Of a stretch of 64,000 nucleotides of DNA, positions 35,629-42,957 are shown piece after piece. Position numbers and translations under genes: made by a program. This DNA is from Pseudomonadota bacterium (lineage in GTDB: Bacteria > Pseudomonadota > Alphaproteobacteria > Rhizobiales > Hyphomicrobiaceae). The first letter of the stretch is position 1. The number at the start of each line of letters is the position of its first letter. The notes beneath the pieces are model-generated. The model was not told the DNA's origin, made no database searches, and saw nothing but the letters and a program-made list of their open reading frames with translations. The stretch is taken from contig JAFAFW010000075.1 of assembly GCA_023423275.1 (NCBI GenBank), positions 1-64,000 of the forward strand, read 5' to 3'.

Positions 35629-35973
35629 ATGAGAGACCTATACGCACAGGGTGACGTGCTAATCGAACGCCTTGATGAACTGCTGCCCTCGGGTCATTTG
35701 CCGCCGGCCGATACCGATGGGTCTTTTGTATTGGCAGAAGGCGAGTTGACAGGGCATTGCCACTCCATTCACGGCCGCGTCACCATGTTCCGCGACGACA
35801 GTCTGGCCCGTGACATTCCCGGCGGCCTGTATATCGGCCACATCAACATTGAAAGCCCGGCCGCACGCATCCAGCACCAGGAGCACGCTGCGCTCAATCT
35901 GCCGAAGGGCACGTATCGCGTTCGCCGTCAGCGTGAGTTGGAGCCGAAGGATGCTAGGATCGTCGCCGATTAA
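35629..35973 (+). CDS. Conserved small protein paired with DUF6745
   Basis: The 114-residue protein begins MRDLYAQGDVLIERLDEL and has a beta-rich core with GELTGHCHSIHG, GGLYIGHINIE and a closing LPKGTYRVRRQRELEPKD. The repeated histidines (HCHSIH, GHI, QHQEH) could bind a metal or nucleotide, but this is inference. I know it only as a protein that travels with DUF6745 proteins. GGAAGTGGGAG precedes ATG 35629; the frame is open further upstream, but only across the terminator and sRNA region. It overlaps the DUF6745 gene by 23 bases, which implies coupled expression. Confidence 0.75.
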   Translation: MRDLYAQGDVLIERLDELLPSGHLPPADTDGSFVLAEGELTGHCHSIHGRVTMFRDDSLARDIPGGLYIGHINIESPAARIQHQEHAALNLPKGTYRVRRQRELEPKDARIVAD

Positions 35974-37069
35974 TCAACGCAGCCTGAGGCTTGAACGGTT
36001 GTCGCCTCTGCAGATGCAGGAGGTGGCCAGCTATCGAGCCCGCTGGGCTGCCATCGGCACCGACAATAAGCCAGTGGATCGCGAGGCGGCCGAGGCCGGG
36101 GTGCAATTGGCCTACCACGCAGCCGGACTTCCGGCGCCTCGGATCATCTGGTGCGATGGTCCTCTTCAATTTGCCGGCGAATGGCGGATGGCCAGCCGAA
36201 GCGCAATCGGCGCCAGCGTCCGCCGCGAAGTTCATGATCATCCCCTCGCGCGTCTCATTACGCATGCCGAGTCTCGCGTCAGCCTCGGGGTGCGCCATTC
36301 GGTGATCAATGGGACGCGCCTCCCCGCAGCCACCAGTCTTGCCATCAATGAAGCCGTTAATTCGGCGGTAGATGGTGCGCGGCCCCGGTTCTGGACACGC
36401 CTGAAAGAAGGCTGGTATCTGCGCCGTTCTCCGCGCTTCCGCGATAGCGGCTGGGGGCATCCCGACTACGCGTGGCTGGCGGCGTGCGATTATCTCTCGA
36501 CGCTTTGCGATCAAAACGGCCAGGATGCGATCAGCGCCGTTCTCGCCATCGCAAAAAATTCCGGTTGGATGATTCCACACGAGAATGTGTGCTGGCTCGG
36601 CGAGCGCCCTCGCGTGCTTCGAACCGACGATCGTGCCCGTCTGCACGGCCGCGAAGGGCCTGCCCTGGAATACCGGGACGGCTTGGCGATCTATATGTGG
36701 AAGGGCGTACCGGTGCCCGAATGGATGATCGAGCAGCCCGATCTGATCACACCGTCATTCATCGACCGTCATCCTGATTTCCTGCTGCGGCGCTGCATGA
36801 TCGAGATCATGGGACCCGGCACCTATGTCGCCAGCGGCGGCGCCATCCCGATCGCCCGCGACGAAACGGGTATTCTATGGCGCAAGCAGTGGTGGAATAA
36901 CGATGCCTGGGCTGCCGTCGAGGTGGTCAACGGCACCGCGGAGCCCGATGGCACCTTCCGGCATTATTTCCTCCAGGTGCCCCCCAATGTCCGCTCGCCA
37001 CGGGAAGCCGTGGCCTGGACCTATGGGATGACCGAAACCGAGTATGCGCGTTTGCGCGTACGTACCTGA
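35951..37069 (+). CDS. DUF6745 domain protein
   Basis: The 372-residue protein has an N-terminal helical part (LSPLQMQEVASYRARWAAIG, residues about 18-37), a middle region and the C-terminal DUF6745 hallmark: RLHGREGPALEYRDGLAIYMWKGVPVPEWMI, then a repeated-strand module with GTYVASGGAIPIARDE and a final NGTAEPDGTFRHYFLQVPP. The function of the family is not known to me. ATG 35951 lies inside the preceding gene with GGAGCCGAAGG upstream. The pair is widely spread and often mobile; here it sits at the edge of the stress island behind a near-consensus EcfG promoter. Confidence 0.78.
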   Translation: MLGSSPINQRSLRLERLSPLQMQEVASYRARWAAIGTDNKPVDREAAEAGVQLAYHAAGLPAPRIIWCDGPLQFAGEWRMASRSAIGASVRREVHDHPLARLITHAESRVSLGVRHSVINGTRLPAATSLAINEAVNSAVDGARPRFWTRLKEGWYLRRSPRFRDSGWGHPDYAWLAACDYLSTLCDQNGQDAISAVLAIAKNSGWMIPHENVCWLGERPRVLRTDDRARLHGREGPALEYRDGLAIYMWKGVPVPEWMIEQPDLITPSFIDRHPDFLLRRCMIEIMGPGTYVASGGAIPIARDETGILWRKQWWNNDAWAAVEVVNGTAEPDGTFRHYFLQVPPNVRSPREAVAWTYGMTETEYARLRVRT

Positions 37070-37200
37070 TTTCCAACGGCGCTGGATAAATCGCGGCGGC
37101 CTTCACAAGGGAAGGCTGCTGTTTGTTTTGCATTTGCCGGTGCGCGGGCAAGGCAGGCCTGACCTGTGCCGCGGACGTAGCCATTTCGTGTCCAGACCGA

Positions 37201-37226
37201 GGAACGGATTGCCTCATGAAATCGTT
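37201..37226 (+). promoter_or_regulatory. EcfG-type stress promoter (perfect) of the four-gene membrane-stress operon
   Basis: GGAAC at 37201-37205, 17-base spacer, CGTT at 37223-37226. It is 38 bases before the first start codon (37265) and downstream of the DUF6745 gene. It should drive the genes up to the terminator at 38252-38286. Confidence 0.8.
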
Positions 37227-37264
37227 ACTATTGTTAAAGAAGCTGATGCGGAAAGGGCTGGTCG

Positions 37265-37465
37265 ATGAGCGCAAAACCAAAGCGCACCCACGAGGCCGAA
37301 CAGCAGCAGAAGCCTGGCAAGCGGGAGCCGAAGTCCAAGGACAAGATGTCTGCGGAGGAAGCCGAGCGCCGGGATCTGGAAGAACAACTGCAAGAGGGTC
37401 TTGAGGGGACGTTTCCCGCGAGCGATCCGGTTTCGGTGACCACTCATCTGAAGCCGGGACGATGA
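37265..37465 (+). CDS. Small charged stress protein with FPASDPVS motif
   Basis: The 66-residue protein is very hydrophilic (many Lys and Glu) and ends with LEEQLQEGLEGTFPASDPVSV, a C-terminal motif I know from many small alphaproteobacterial stress proteins of unknown function. It is likely disordered for the first half. Start ATG 37265 follows GGAAAGGG and lies 38 bases from a perfect EcfG promoter. It is the first gene of a four-gene operon and thus a predicted member of the general stress regulon. Confidence 0.75.
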   Translation: MSAKPKRTHEAEQQQKPGKREPKSKDKMSAEEAERRDLEEQLQEGLEGTFPASDPVSVTTHLKPGR

Positions 37466-37501
37466 ATTGCACCGGAACCTGATGAATCGGTAGGTGACGC
37501 C

Positions 37502-37717
37502 GTGGAACTCCGAGTTCTGATCACGATGGCTTTTCTGTTGGCGGCGGTGGCCGTCACGTTACTTGATGTTGGCGGCGCATCAGGCAACGGGGCTGGCCTG
37601 TTGCTCTGGCTGTTGTTGGCAACGGCCGGTGTTCTGACAGCACTGACATTGGGGCGAACACATAACGATGATATAGCAAAAGCGACAAGGAGGACGACGG
37701 ATCATGAGTCCGGGTAA
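37502..37717 (+). CDS. Small two-helix membrane protein
   Basis: The 71-residue protein has two hydrophobic helices (residues about 5-24 and 31-50) joined by GGASGNGAG, and a polar C-terminus. I cannot name a family. The start is GTG 37502, with GGTAGGTGA as ribosome site. Its end overlaps the DUF1328 gene by 14 bases, so both are coupled. It belongs to the EcfG-type operon that starts at 37201. Confidence 0.65.
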   Translation: MELRVLITMAFLLAAVAVTLLDVGGASGNGAGLLLWLLLATAGVLTALTLGRTHNDDIAKATRRTTDHESG

Positions 37718-37886
37718 TCTGCTCTACTGGGCTGTAACGTTTCTGATCGTAGCGATCGTTGCGGCATTTCTGGGCTTCGGCGGCGTCGCCGGCACAGCGA
37801 TGGAAGGCGCGAAGGTCCTCTTCTGGATTGCGATCGTGCTGTTGATCGTGGTCGCGGTGGTCGGCGCGGTCCAAAGACGAAGCTAA
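37704..37886 (+). CDS. DUF1328 (YtjA/UPF0391) membrane protein
   Basis: The 60-residue protein is a DUF1328 member: LLYWAVTFLIVAIVAAFLGFGGVAG, then a second helix ending VVAVVGAVQRRS. The family consists of two-helix inner-membrane peptides often induced by stress; the role is unknown. AAGGAGGACG provides a strong ribosome site before ATG 37704. It is the third gene of the EcfG-type operon. Confidence 0.9.
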   Translation: MSPGNLLYWAVTFLIVAIVAAFLGFGGVAGTAMEGAKVLFWIAIVLLIVVAVVGAVQRRS

Positions 37887-37923
37887 AACCGTTCAACTGA
37901 GACAAAATAAAAAGGAGTTTATA

Positions 37924-38208
37924 ATGGTGGCTGAAACGAAGTGGCAGGAATCCCGGTCCAGCTCCGGGGCATCCGGCCGGTCCTCCGGTTCGGACAACGG
38001 ATCCGATACGATCGATTATCAGGCAGAGATCGACAAGGTTCGGGCAGAAATGGCGCGCCTCGCAGAAAGCGTTGGTGGTTCCCTGCAGAGCACAATGAAA
38101 CCGATCGCACGGGAACTTGAGGCGAGCGTCACGCGCAACCCGACGTCAGCCGTTCTCATCGCTGCGGGTGTAGGCTTAGTCCTGGGTGTTATGATGTCCC
38201 GCCGGTAG
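37924..38208 (+). CDS. DUF883 (ElaB/YqjD-like) membrane-anchored protein
   Basis: The 94-residue protein has a disordered Ser/Gly-rich N-terminus, a coiled region (YQAEIDKVRAEMARLAESVGG, about residues 38-58) and one C-terminal membrane helix with a glycine-rich face (AAGVGLVLGVMM) and two final arginines. This is the DUF883/ElaB-YqjD plan; in E. coli such proteins bind ribosomes at the membrane in stationary phase. It is the last gene of the EcfG-type operon, followed by two hairpins that end the transcript. Confidence 0.85.
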   Translation: MVAETKWQESRSSSGASGRSSGSDNGSDTIDYQAEIDKVRAEMARLAESVGGSLQSTMKPIARELEASVTRNPTSAVLIAAGVGLVLGVMMSRR

Positions 38209-38220
38209 TGACCCAAAATG

Positions 38221-38286
38221 CGAGCTGGAGTGCGTTCCAGCTCGCTCAAACAAAACAGGCCGCGGATGGTCTCCGCGGCCTGTTTT
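38221..38286. terminator. Strong bidirectional terminator (two hairpins)
   Basis: First stem: CGAGCTGGA 38221-38229 with TCCAGCTCG 38236-38244. Second, stronger: AAAACAGGCCGCGGA 38252-38266 pairs perfectly with TCCGCGGCCTGTTTT 38272-38286 around a 5-base loop. The A-run on one side and T-run on the other make it work for both the plus-strand DUF883 operon and the minus-strand tiny genes. Confidence 0.9.
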
Positions 38287-38313
38287 CATTTTGCGATGCA
38301 ATTAGTAATGCAA

Positions 38314-38445
38314 TCACCGCCGGCTGAGGTCCGGCAGGGGAATGGCCTTGTCAGGATCAACCTTGTTGGGGGAATTCGGCGAGCGCTCGTGTTTGACATC
38401 GGCCTGCGATGGTTTGCGCTCAGGTGTCTCTCCACTGTTGCTCAT
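38314..38445 (-). CDS. Tiny hydrophilic protein (43 aa)
   Basis: A 43-residue frame starts MSNSGETPERKPSQADVK and ends PLPDLSRR. It has a strong ribosome site (AGGAGAGA, five bases before ATG) and ends shortly before a bidirectional terminator. The product is polar, proline- and charge-rich, surely disordered. It is 51 bases downstream of the 49-residue gene, which has a perfect EcfG promoter, so both are probably one stress transcript. Function is unknown. Confidence 0.6.
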   Translation of the reverse strand: MSNSGETPERKPSQADVKHERSPNSPNKVDPDKAIPLPDLSRR

Positions 38446-38496
38446 GCGCGTCTCTCCTTGCTGACTTGCTGACATGACTGCCGCAGCACCGTTCCA

Positions 38497-38646
38497 TCAA
38501 GCCGGACGGCGCACTGGATCGTCGTAGGGCCCCGTGCGCCCCGGATCTGGAATATTCTGCGGACGCGGCTTTGGCTCCCTCCGCGGCAAAGGCTCTTTCC
38601 GATCCGGGTTGGATCCACCCGAATTCTTGGTCTTTCTGCCGCTCAT
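38497..38646 (-). CDS. Tiny hydrophilic proline-rich protein (49 aa)
   Basis: A 49-residue frame starts MSGRKTKNSGGSNPDRKEP and is rich in Pro, Arg and Asp; it ends DDPVRRPA. GGAGGACAC gives a near-ideal ribosome site before the ATG at 38646, and a perfect EcfG promoter lies 31-55 bases upstream. It must be disordered; the likely role is as a stress-protective or binding peptide, by analogy only. I do not recognise a family. Confidence 0.65.
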   Translation of the reverse strand: MSGRKTKNSGGSNPDRKEPLPRREPKPRPQNIPDPGRTGPYDDPVRRPA

Positions 38647-38676
38647 GCGTGTCCTCCACCGTCATTGAACCCGTGG

Positions 38677-38701
38677 AACGCCTGCAACAGCCCGATGTTC
38701 C
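38677..38701 (-). promoter_or_regulatory. EcfG-type stress promoter (perfect), minus strand
   Basis: Read on the minus strand: GGAAC (38701-38697), 16-base spacer, CGTT (38680-38677). It serves the tiny genes at 38646 and 38445. It is divergent from, and about 70 bases away from, the plus-strand EcfG promoter at 38770. Confidence 0.8.
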
Positions 38702-38769
38702 CCTGCCGGCGGACGAAGAGCCGACCGCTCGTCCGTACGGACACCGACACAACAGCCTCCAGGCCGCGC

Positions 38770-38794
38770 GGAACGCGTTAAGCCGGCAACCGTT
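38770..38794 (+). promoter_or_regulatory. EcfG-type stress promoter (perfect) of the KGG-ku-ligD unit
   Basis: GGAAC 38770-38774, 16-base spacer, CGTT 38791-38794; 32 bases before the KGG-repeat gene. No terminator is visible between that gene and ligD, so it may also drive ku and ligD. Confidence 0.8.
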
Positions 38795-38826
38795 TCATTC
38801 TTGAGAAACCCTGAGGAATTTGTCCC

Positions 38827-39231
38827 ATGGTTGAACCTAAACATCCCTCCGCGGAACGAGGCTTCGCCTCGATGGATCCGGAAAAACAGCGCACGATCGC
38901 CCGCAAAGGCGGCGAGAGCGTTCCGTCCTTCAAACGCAGTTTTGCTCAGAATCCTGAGCTGGCGGCGCAAGCAGGACGCAAGGGTGGCGCGAACGTACCC
39001 GCCGCGAAACGCAGTTTCTCGCAAAACCATAGCCTGGCGGCTCAAGCTGGGCGCAAGGGCGGCGAGAGCGTCCCGCGCGAGAAGCGCAGCTTTTCCCAGG
39101 ATCATGAACTGGCCGCGCAGGCCGGACGCAAAGGCGGCGAGAGCGTTCCGGCTGAGAAGCGTAGCTTTTCCATAGATCGCGATCTTGCCGCTCAGGCCGG
39201 GCGGAAGGGCGGAGAGCATCGCTCGCGGTAG
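38827..39231 (+). CDS. KGG-repeat stress protein
   Basis: The 134-residue protein is made of tandem 25-residue repeats, each with A-x-A-G-R-KGG followed by a polar part and KRSFSQ; five KGG triplets are present, the first in a variant form. KGG repeats occur in stress-induced, highly hydrophilic proteins (YciG and GsiB types), thought to guard cell parts in dry or osmotic stress. The repeats are also 75-base DNA repeats, so copy number may vary between strains. TGAGGAA precedes the ATG, and a perfect EcfG promoter lies just upstream. Confidence 0.88.
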   Translation: MVEPKHPSAERGFASMDPEKQRTIARKGGESVPSFKRSFAQNPELAAQAGRKGGANVPAAKRSFSQNHSLAAQAGRKGGESVPREKRSFSQDHELAAQAGRKGGESVPAEKRSFSIDRDLAAQAGRKGGEHRSR

Positions 39232-39269
39232 TCCGCTTCCGATCCCGAAGACGCAGAAAGGAGGTTTGT

Positions 39270-39449
39270 GTGCCGCATCCCGACCCCAATCCCCCGAAGC
39301 CCGGAGACGTTCCGGGACAAACACCTGATCCGATGCCCGTGCCGCCCCCGCTCGATCCGACGCGTCAGCCGGGTGGCCCATCGCGTGATCCCATCGGCGA
39401 ACCTGACAAGACGGATAAATTCGCCAAAGCGAAATCGACGGACCGCTGA
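39270..39449 (+). CDS. Small proline-rich hydrophilic protein (59 aa)
   Basis: A frame of 59 residues begins at GTG 39270 with the ideal ribosome site AAAGGAGG six bases upstream. The product starts MPHPDPNPPKPGDVPGQ and ends TDKFAKAKSTDR; nearly a third is proline, and it must be disordered. It lies between the KGG-repeat and ku genes on the same strand, with 38 and 78 base gaps, so it is probably cotranscribed under the EcfG promoter. I do not recognise a family. Confidence 0.6.
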   Translation: MPHPDPNPPKPGDVPGQTPDPMPVPPPLDPTRQPGGPSRDPIGEPDKTDKFAKAKSTDR

Positions 39450-39527
39450 GGCCGTTATCATCCGCCGTGACGACGGACCGAATGGTTCCCCTTTTTTGCA
39501 TCCTGCGTATGTGGAGTTGCGTCAATC

Positions 39528-40418
39528 ATGCCCAGATCGAGCTGGAAGGGCTATCTCAAGCTTTCCCTCGTATCGTGTCCGGTCGCGCTGTTTCCGGCCA
39601 CCAGCAATCGTGAGCGTGTGTCCTTTCATGTGATGAACCGCGATACGGGCAACCGCACGCGCTATCTCGTGGTCGACAGCCAAACCGAAGAACCCGTTGA
39701 ACCCGAAAATCGCGTTCGCGGGTACGAGGTGGCGAAAAACCAGTACGTCTACGTCGAAGATGACGAGATCGACGAAGTCAAAATCGAAAGCACGCACACC
39801 ATCGATATCGATAACTTCGTGCCGCGCGCAGACGTGGACGAGATCTATCTGGACACTCCGTATTATCTCGCCCCTGACGACAAGATCGGCGAGGAGGCCT
39901 ATCTCGTCATCCGCGAGGCCATGGAGAAGGAAGAGATGGTCGGCATTGCCCGCATCGTCATGGCGCGTCGCGAACGAATGCTGATGATCGAGCCGCGTGG
40001 CAAAGGTCTGCTGGCCACAACTCTGCGCAGCGCAAAAGAAGTCCGCGGCGAGGATGCCTATTTCGAGGGCATCACCGATATGAAGCTGCCGGATGAAATG
40101 CTTTCAATCGCCACCGATATCATCGCGCGCAAATCCGCAAAATTCGACCCGAAGAAATTCCAGGATCGATACGAACAGGCTCTCGTCGCGCTGATCGAAT
40201 CCAAAAGGTCCGGAAAGGCGGCCCCAGCTCCCGCTGCGCCACCGCAACGCCAGACTGTCAATCTTATGGAAGCTTTGCGCCGTAGCCTTGAAGGTGAAGC
40301 CGATGGCGGATCGCAACGCGCCTCGGCGTCGTCCCGCCGTCCAGCCCAGACGCGTACGGCGGCGCGCTCCAGCCGTCGGCCACACACCAAGAAGAGCGCA
40401 GCCAGGAGAGCCTCGTGA
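39528..40418 (+). CDS. ku: Ku protein (non-homologous end joining)
   Basis: The 296-residue protein is bacterial Ku, which as a homodimer rings broken DNA ends and recruits LigD. The core is clear from SSWKGYLKLSLVSCPVALFPA at the start, YVYVEDDEID and DTPYYLAPDD in the barrel, to the bridge region KIGEEAYLVIREAM and a C-terminal LigD-recruiting segment LMEALRRSLEG. A long Arg/Ser/Ala-rich basic tail (residues about 258-296) follows, common in rhizobial Ku. The gene overlaps ligD by four bases (GTGA), so stoichiometric synthesis is likely. Confidence 0.96.
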   Translation: MPRSSWKGYLKLSLVSCPVALFPATSNRERVSFHVMNRDTGNRTRYLVVDSQTEEPVEPENRVRGYEVAKNQYVYVEDDEIDEVKIESTHTIDIDNFVPRADVDEIYLDTPYYLAPDDKIGEEAYLVIREAMEKEEMVGIARIVMARRERMLMIEPRGKGLLATTLRSAKEVRGEDAYFEGITDMKLPDEMLSIATDIIARKSAKFDPKKFQDRYEQALVALIESKRSGKAAPAPAAPPQRQTVNLMEALRRSLEGEADGGSQRASASSRRPAQTRTAARSSRRPHTKKSAARRAS

Positions 40419-42907
40419 GTGTAGACCTGCGGGACTACACGTCAAAACGCGACTTCTCGAAGACCTCGGAACCTCGCGGCGGACGCAGAAAGTCACCCGC
40501 CAAAGCGTTGACGTTCGTCATTCAGAAACATGCTGCCCGCCGCCTGCACTACGACCTCCGGCTTGAACTCGACGGCGTGCTCAAGAGCTGGGCGGTCGCA
40601 AAAGGGCCAAGCCTCGTTCCTGGCGAAAAACGCCTGGCGATTCACGTCGAGGATCACCCACTCGACTACGGCAGTTTTGAAGGTGTGATTCCGAAAGGAC
40701 AATACGGCGCCGGCTCGGTTATCGTCTGGGATCGCGGGACCTGGATTCCCGAAGACGATCCGCACAAGGCTCTTGCGAAAGGGCATCTGTCATTCGAGCT
40801 GGAGGGCAGCAAGCTCAGGGGGCACTGGCATCTGGTGCGGATGCGCAAACGGCCGCGCGAGAAGCAGGAGAGCTGGCTGCTGATCAAATCGGACGACGCT
40901 GCTGCAAGCCAGCCGGACGATCCGGACGTGCTCGACGCTTCACCTGATTCCGTTATCACGCACAGATCCATCGATGCCGTCGCCACGGACGAAGATCCGC
41001 CGCTGCCGTCTTTCGTTGAACCCTGTCTCGCCAAGCTCGCCGACAAGCCACCGGCCGGAAAGTCATGGATCCACGAAGTCAAATTCGACGGTTATCGCAT
41101 CCAGGCCATCCGGGCGGGTGATAAAGTTGCTCTGTATACGCGGAAGGGGCTGGATTGGACTGCGAAGTTTGGAGCCCTGTCGCATGCGTTTCGAGAGCTA
41201 CCCGTTACGTCCGTCATTATCGATGGAGAACTCGTCGTCGAAAAAGAGTCCGGAGCATCGAGTTTCTCCGCGCTCCAGGTTGCCCTGAAGAACGGTCACG
41301 ACGCGGACCTGAAATATTATGCGTTCGATTTGCTGTTTCGCGACGGCAAGGATTTGCGCCGGCTTCCACTTTCGAAACGCTACGCCCAGCTTCGTGAGAT
41401 CCTTGCGGATTTGTCCGCCGACAGCCCCATCCGGCGCAGTGATCATCTCTCATTCGATGGCAAAGCGGTTCTCGACCAGGCCTGCAAGATGGGACTGGAG
41501 GGAATTGTTTCGAAGCGGCTTGACCGGCCGTATCACTCCGGCTACGGCGCCAACTGGATCAAGTCGAAATGCACGCACAGCGACGAGTTCGTCGTGATCG
41601 GCTTCTCGCCATCGACAACAACACGCCGCGCCATCGGTGCGCTTGCTCTAGGACAATACAAAAGCGGCGAGCTCATCTATCGTGGGCGGGTCGGAACGGG
41701 TTTCAGCGAGCAGGAAACCAGCGCACTCTTCAAGAAGCTCGATCCGCTTCGACGCTCTACGCCTCCGCTGGATCGTCTGCCGCCTGAGGAAAACGGCCGG
41801 GGTCTGCGCTGGACGGAGCCCAGGATCGTCGCCGACATCGAGTTTCATACCTGGACTCACGGCGGCCTGATCAGCCACTCGGTTTTCCGTGGACTTCGCG
41901 ACGACAAGACAGCATCGGAGGCAACTTCGGAGACGTCAATGCCGGCCACCTCGCGAACATCCGACGTGCCTGAAATCGACGAAAGCCGGCTCACGCACCC
42001 CGAACGGCTTCTCTGGCCGGACGCTGGCGTCACCAAACTGGGGCTGGCGCAATTTTATGCCGAGATCTGGAAATGGATTTCGCCTCATATCGTCGGACGT
42101 CCGCTCAGTCTGCTGCGGTGCCCGGAAGGGATCAGCGAAAGCTGTTTCTTCCAGAAACACGCCTGGGCGGGACTCGATGACAGCATCCGCAGATTGCGCC
42201 CGGAAGGCGACGATGAAGAAGTGCTCTACATTGAGGACTTCGACGGATTGATGGGGCTCGTTCAGGCCAGTGTCCTGGAACTGCATCCTTGGGGCAGCCG
42301 CATCGATGATGTCGATCGCCCCGATCGGATCACGTTCGATCTCGATCCCGGACCTGGCCTGCAGTGGACGGACGTGATCGAAGGCGCCCACGACGTGCGG
42401 GCTCTTCTGCGTGACACTGGCCTTGAGAGCTTCGTGAAAACGACAGGTGGCAAGGGATTGCACGTCGTCGCCCCCCTCCGTTCGGGAGCGGATTGGACGG
42501 CAGCGAAGGAGTTCGCGCGCTCGATTGCCGAGAACATGGCTGCGCTGAAGCCTGGGCGATACACGGCATCAATGGCCAAACGCTCGCGCAACAAGCGTAT
42601 TTTCGTTGACTATCTGCGCAATGCCCGCGGCGCGACGGCGGTTGCCGCCTATTCCACGCGGGCCCGCGCGGGAGCGCCCATTTCCACGCCGATCACCTGG
42701 GATGAGCTTAATTCAGGGGTCGGACCTGCACACTACAGCGTATCCAACCTGACGTTGCGCCTGCACCATCTGTCAGCCGACCCCTGGGCGGAATTCAGTG
42801 AACTGCGTCAAAGGCTCCCGGCACCGCTCAAAAAGGGCGTCACCCGCACATCCAGAACAACACCCCGAAAGACTTCTGCACGGAAGAAGCCCGGATCGGG
42901 AACCTGA
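40415..42907 (+). CDS. ligD: DNA ligase D (phosphoesterase-ligase-polymerase)
   Basis: The 830-residue multidomain repair enzyme processes and seals double-strand breaks with Ku. Order of domains: 3'-phosphoesterase (about 30-160; KHAARRLHYDLRLE), ATP-dependent ligase (about 200-500; nucleophile Lys223 in EVKFDGYR, then DGELVV and GLEGIVSKR), and archaeo-eukaryotic primase-type polymerase (about 520-805; metal-binding Asp642 and Asp644 in FDLDPGPG). All key residues are present. Translation starts at GTG 40415 overlapping ku. The basic tail ends the protein. In Sinorhizobium some ku/ligD copies are under the general stress sigma factor, matching the promoter found upstream. Confidence 0.97.
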   Translation: MSVDLRDYTSKRDFSKTSEPRGGRRKSPAKALTFVIQKHAARRLHYDLRLELDGVLKSWAVAKGPSLVPGEKRLAIHVEDHPLDYGSFEGVIPKGQYGAGSVIVWDRGTWIPEDDPHKALAKGHLSFELEGSKLRGHWHLVRMRKRPREKQESWLLIKSDDAAASQPDDPDVLDASPDSVITHRSIDAVATDEDPPLPSFVEPCLAKLADKPPAGKSWIHEVKFDGYRIQAIRAGDKVALYTRKGLDWTAKFGALSHAFRELPVTSVIIDGELVVEKESGASSFSALQVALKNGHDADLKYYAFDLLFRDGKDLRRLPLSKRYAQLREILADLSADSPIRRSDHLSFDGKAVLDQACKMGLEGIVSKRLDRPYHSGYGANWIKSKCTHSDEFVVIGFSPSTTTRRAIGALALGQYKSGELIYRGRVGTGFSEQETSALFKKLDPLRRSTPPLDRLPPEENGRGLRWTEPRIVADIEFHTWTHGGLISHSVFRGLRDDKTASEATSETSMPATSRTSDVPEIDESRLTHPERLLWPDAGVTKLGLAQFYAEIWKWISPHIVGRPLSLLRCPEGISESCFFQKHAWAGLDDSIRRLRPEGDDEEVLYIEDFDGLMGLVQASVLELHPWGSRIDDVDRPDRITFDLDPGPGLQWTDVIEGAHDVRALLRDTGLESFVKTTGGKGLHVVAPLRSGADWTAAKEFARSIAENMAALKPGRYTASMAKRSRNKRIFVDYLRNARGATAVAAYSTRARAGAPISTPITWDELNSGVGPAHYSVSNLTLRLHHLSADPWAEFSELRQRLPAPLKKGVTRTSRTTPRKTSARKKPGSGT

Positions 42908-42924
42908 TTGAACCTCTTTGGGTT
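42899..42924 (+). promoter_or_regulatory. Near-consensus EcfG promoter before marR
   Basis: GGAAC 42899-42903, 17-base spacer, GGTT 42921-42924 (one change). It overlaps the last codons of ligD and lies 33 bases before ATG 42958. If used, it rules out the GTG at 42931 as start. Confidence 0.4.
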
Positions 42925-42957
42925 TGGACAGTGCAATGCAAGAGCGTCTGGATGGAC

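Noticed and set aside
37044..37268. Plus-strand frame across the gap before 37265
   Set aside because: It overlaps the perfect EcfG promoter, and the Arg-rich translation is not protein-like.
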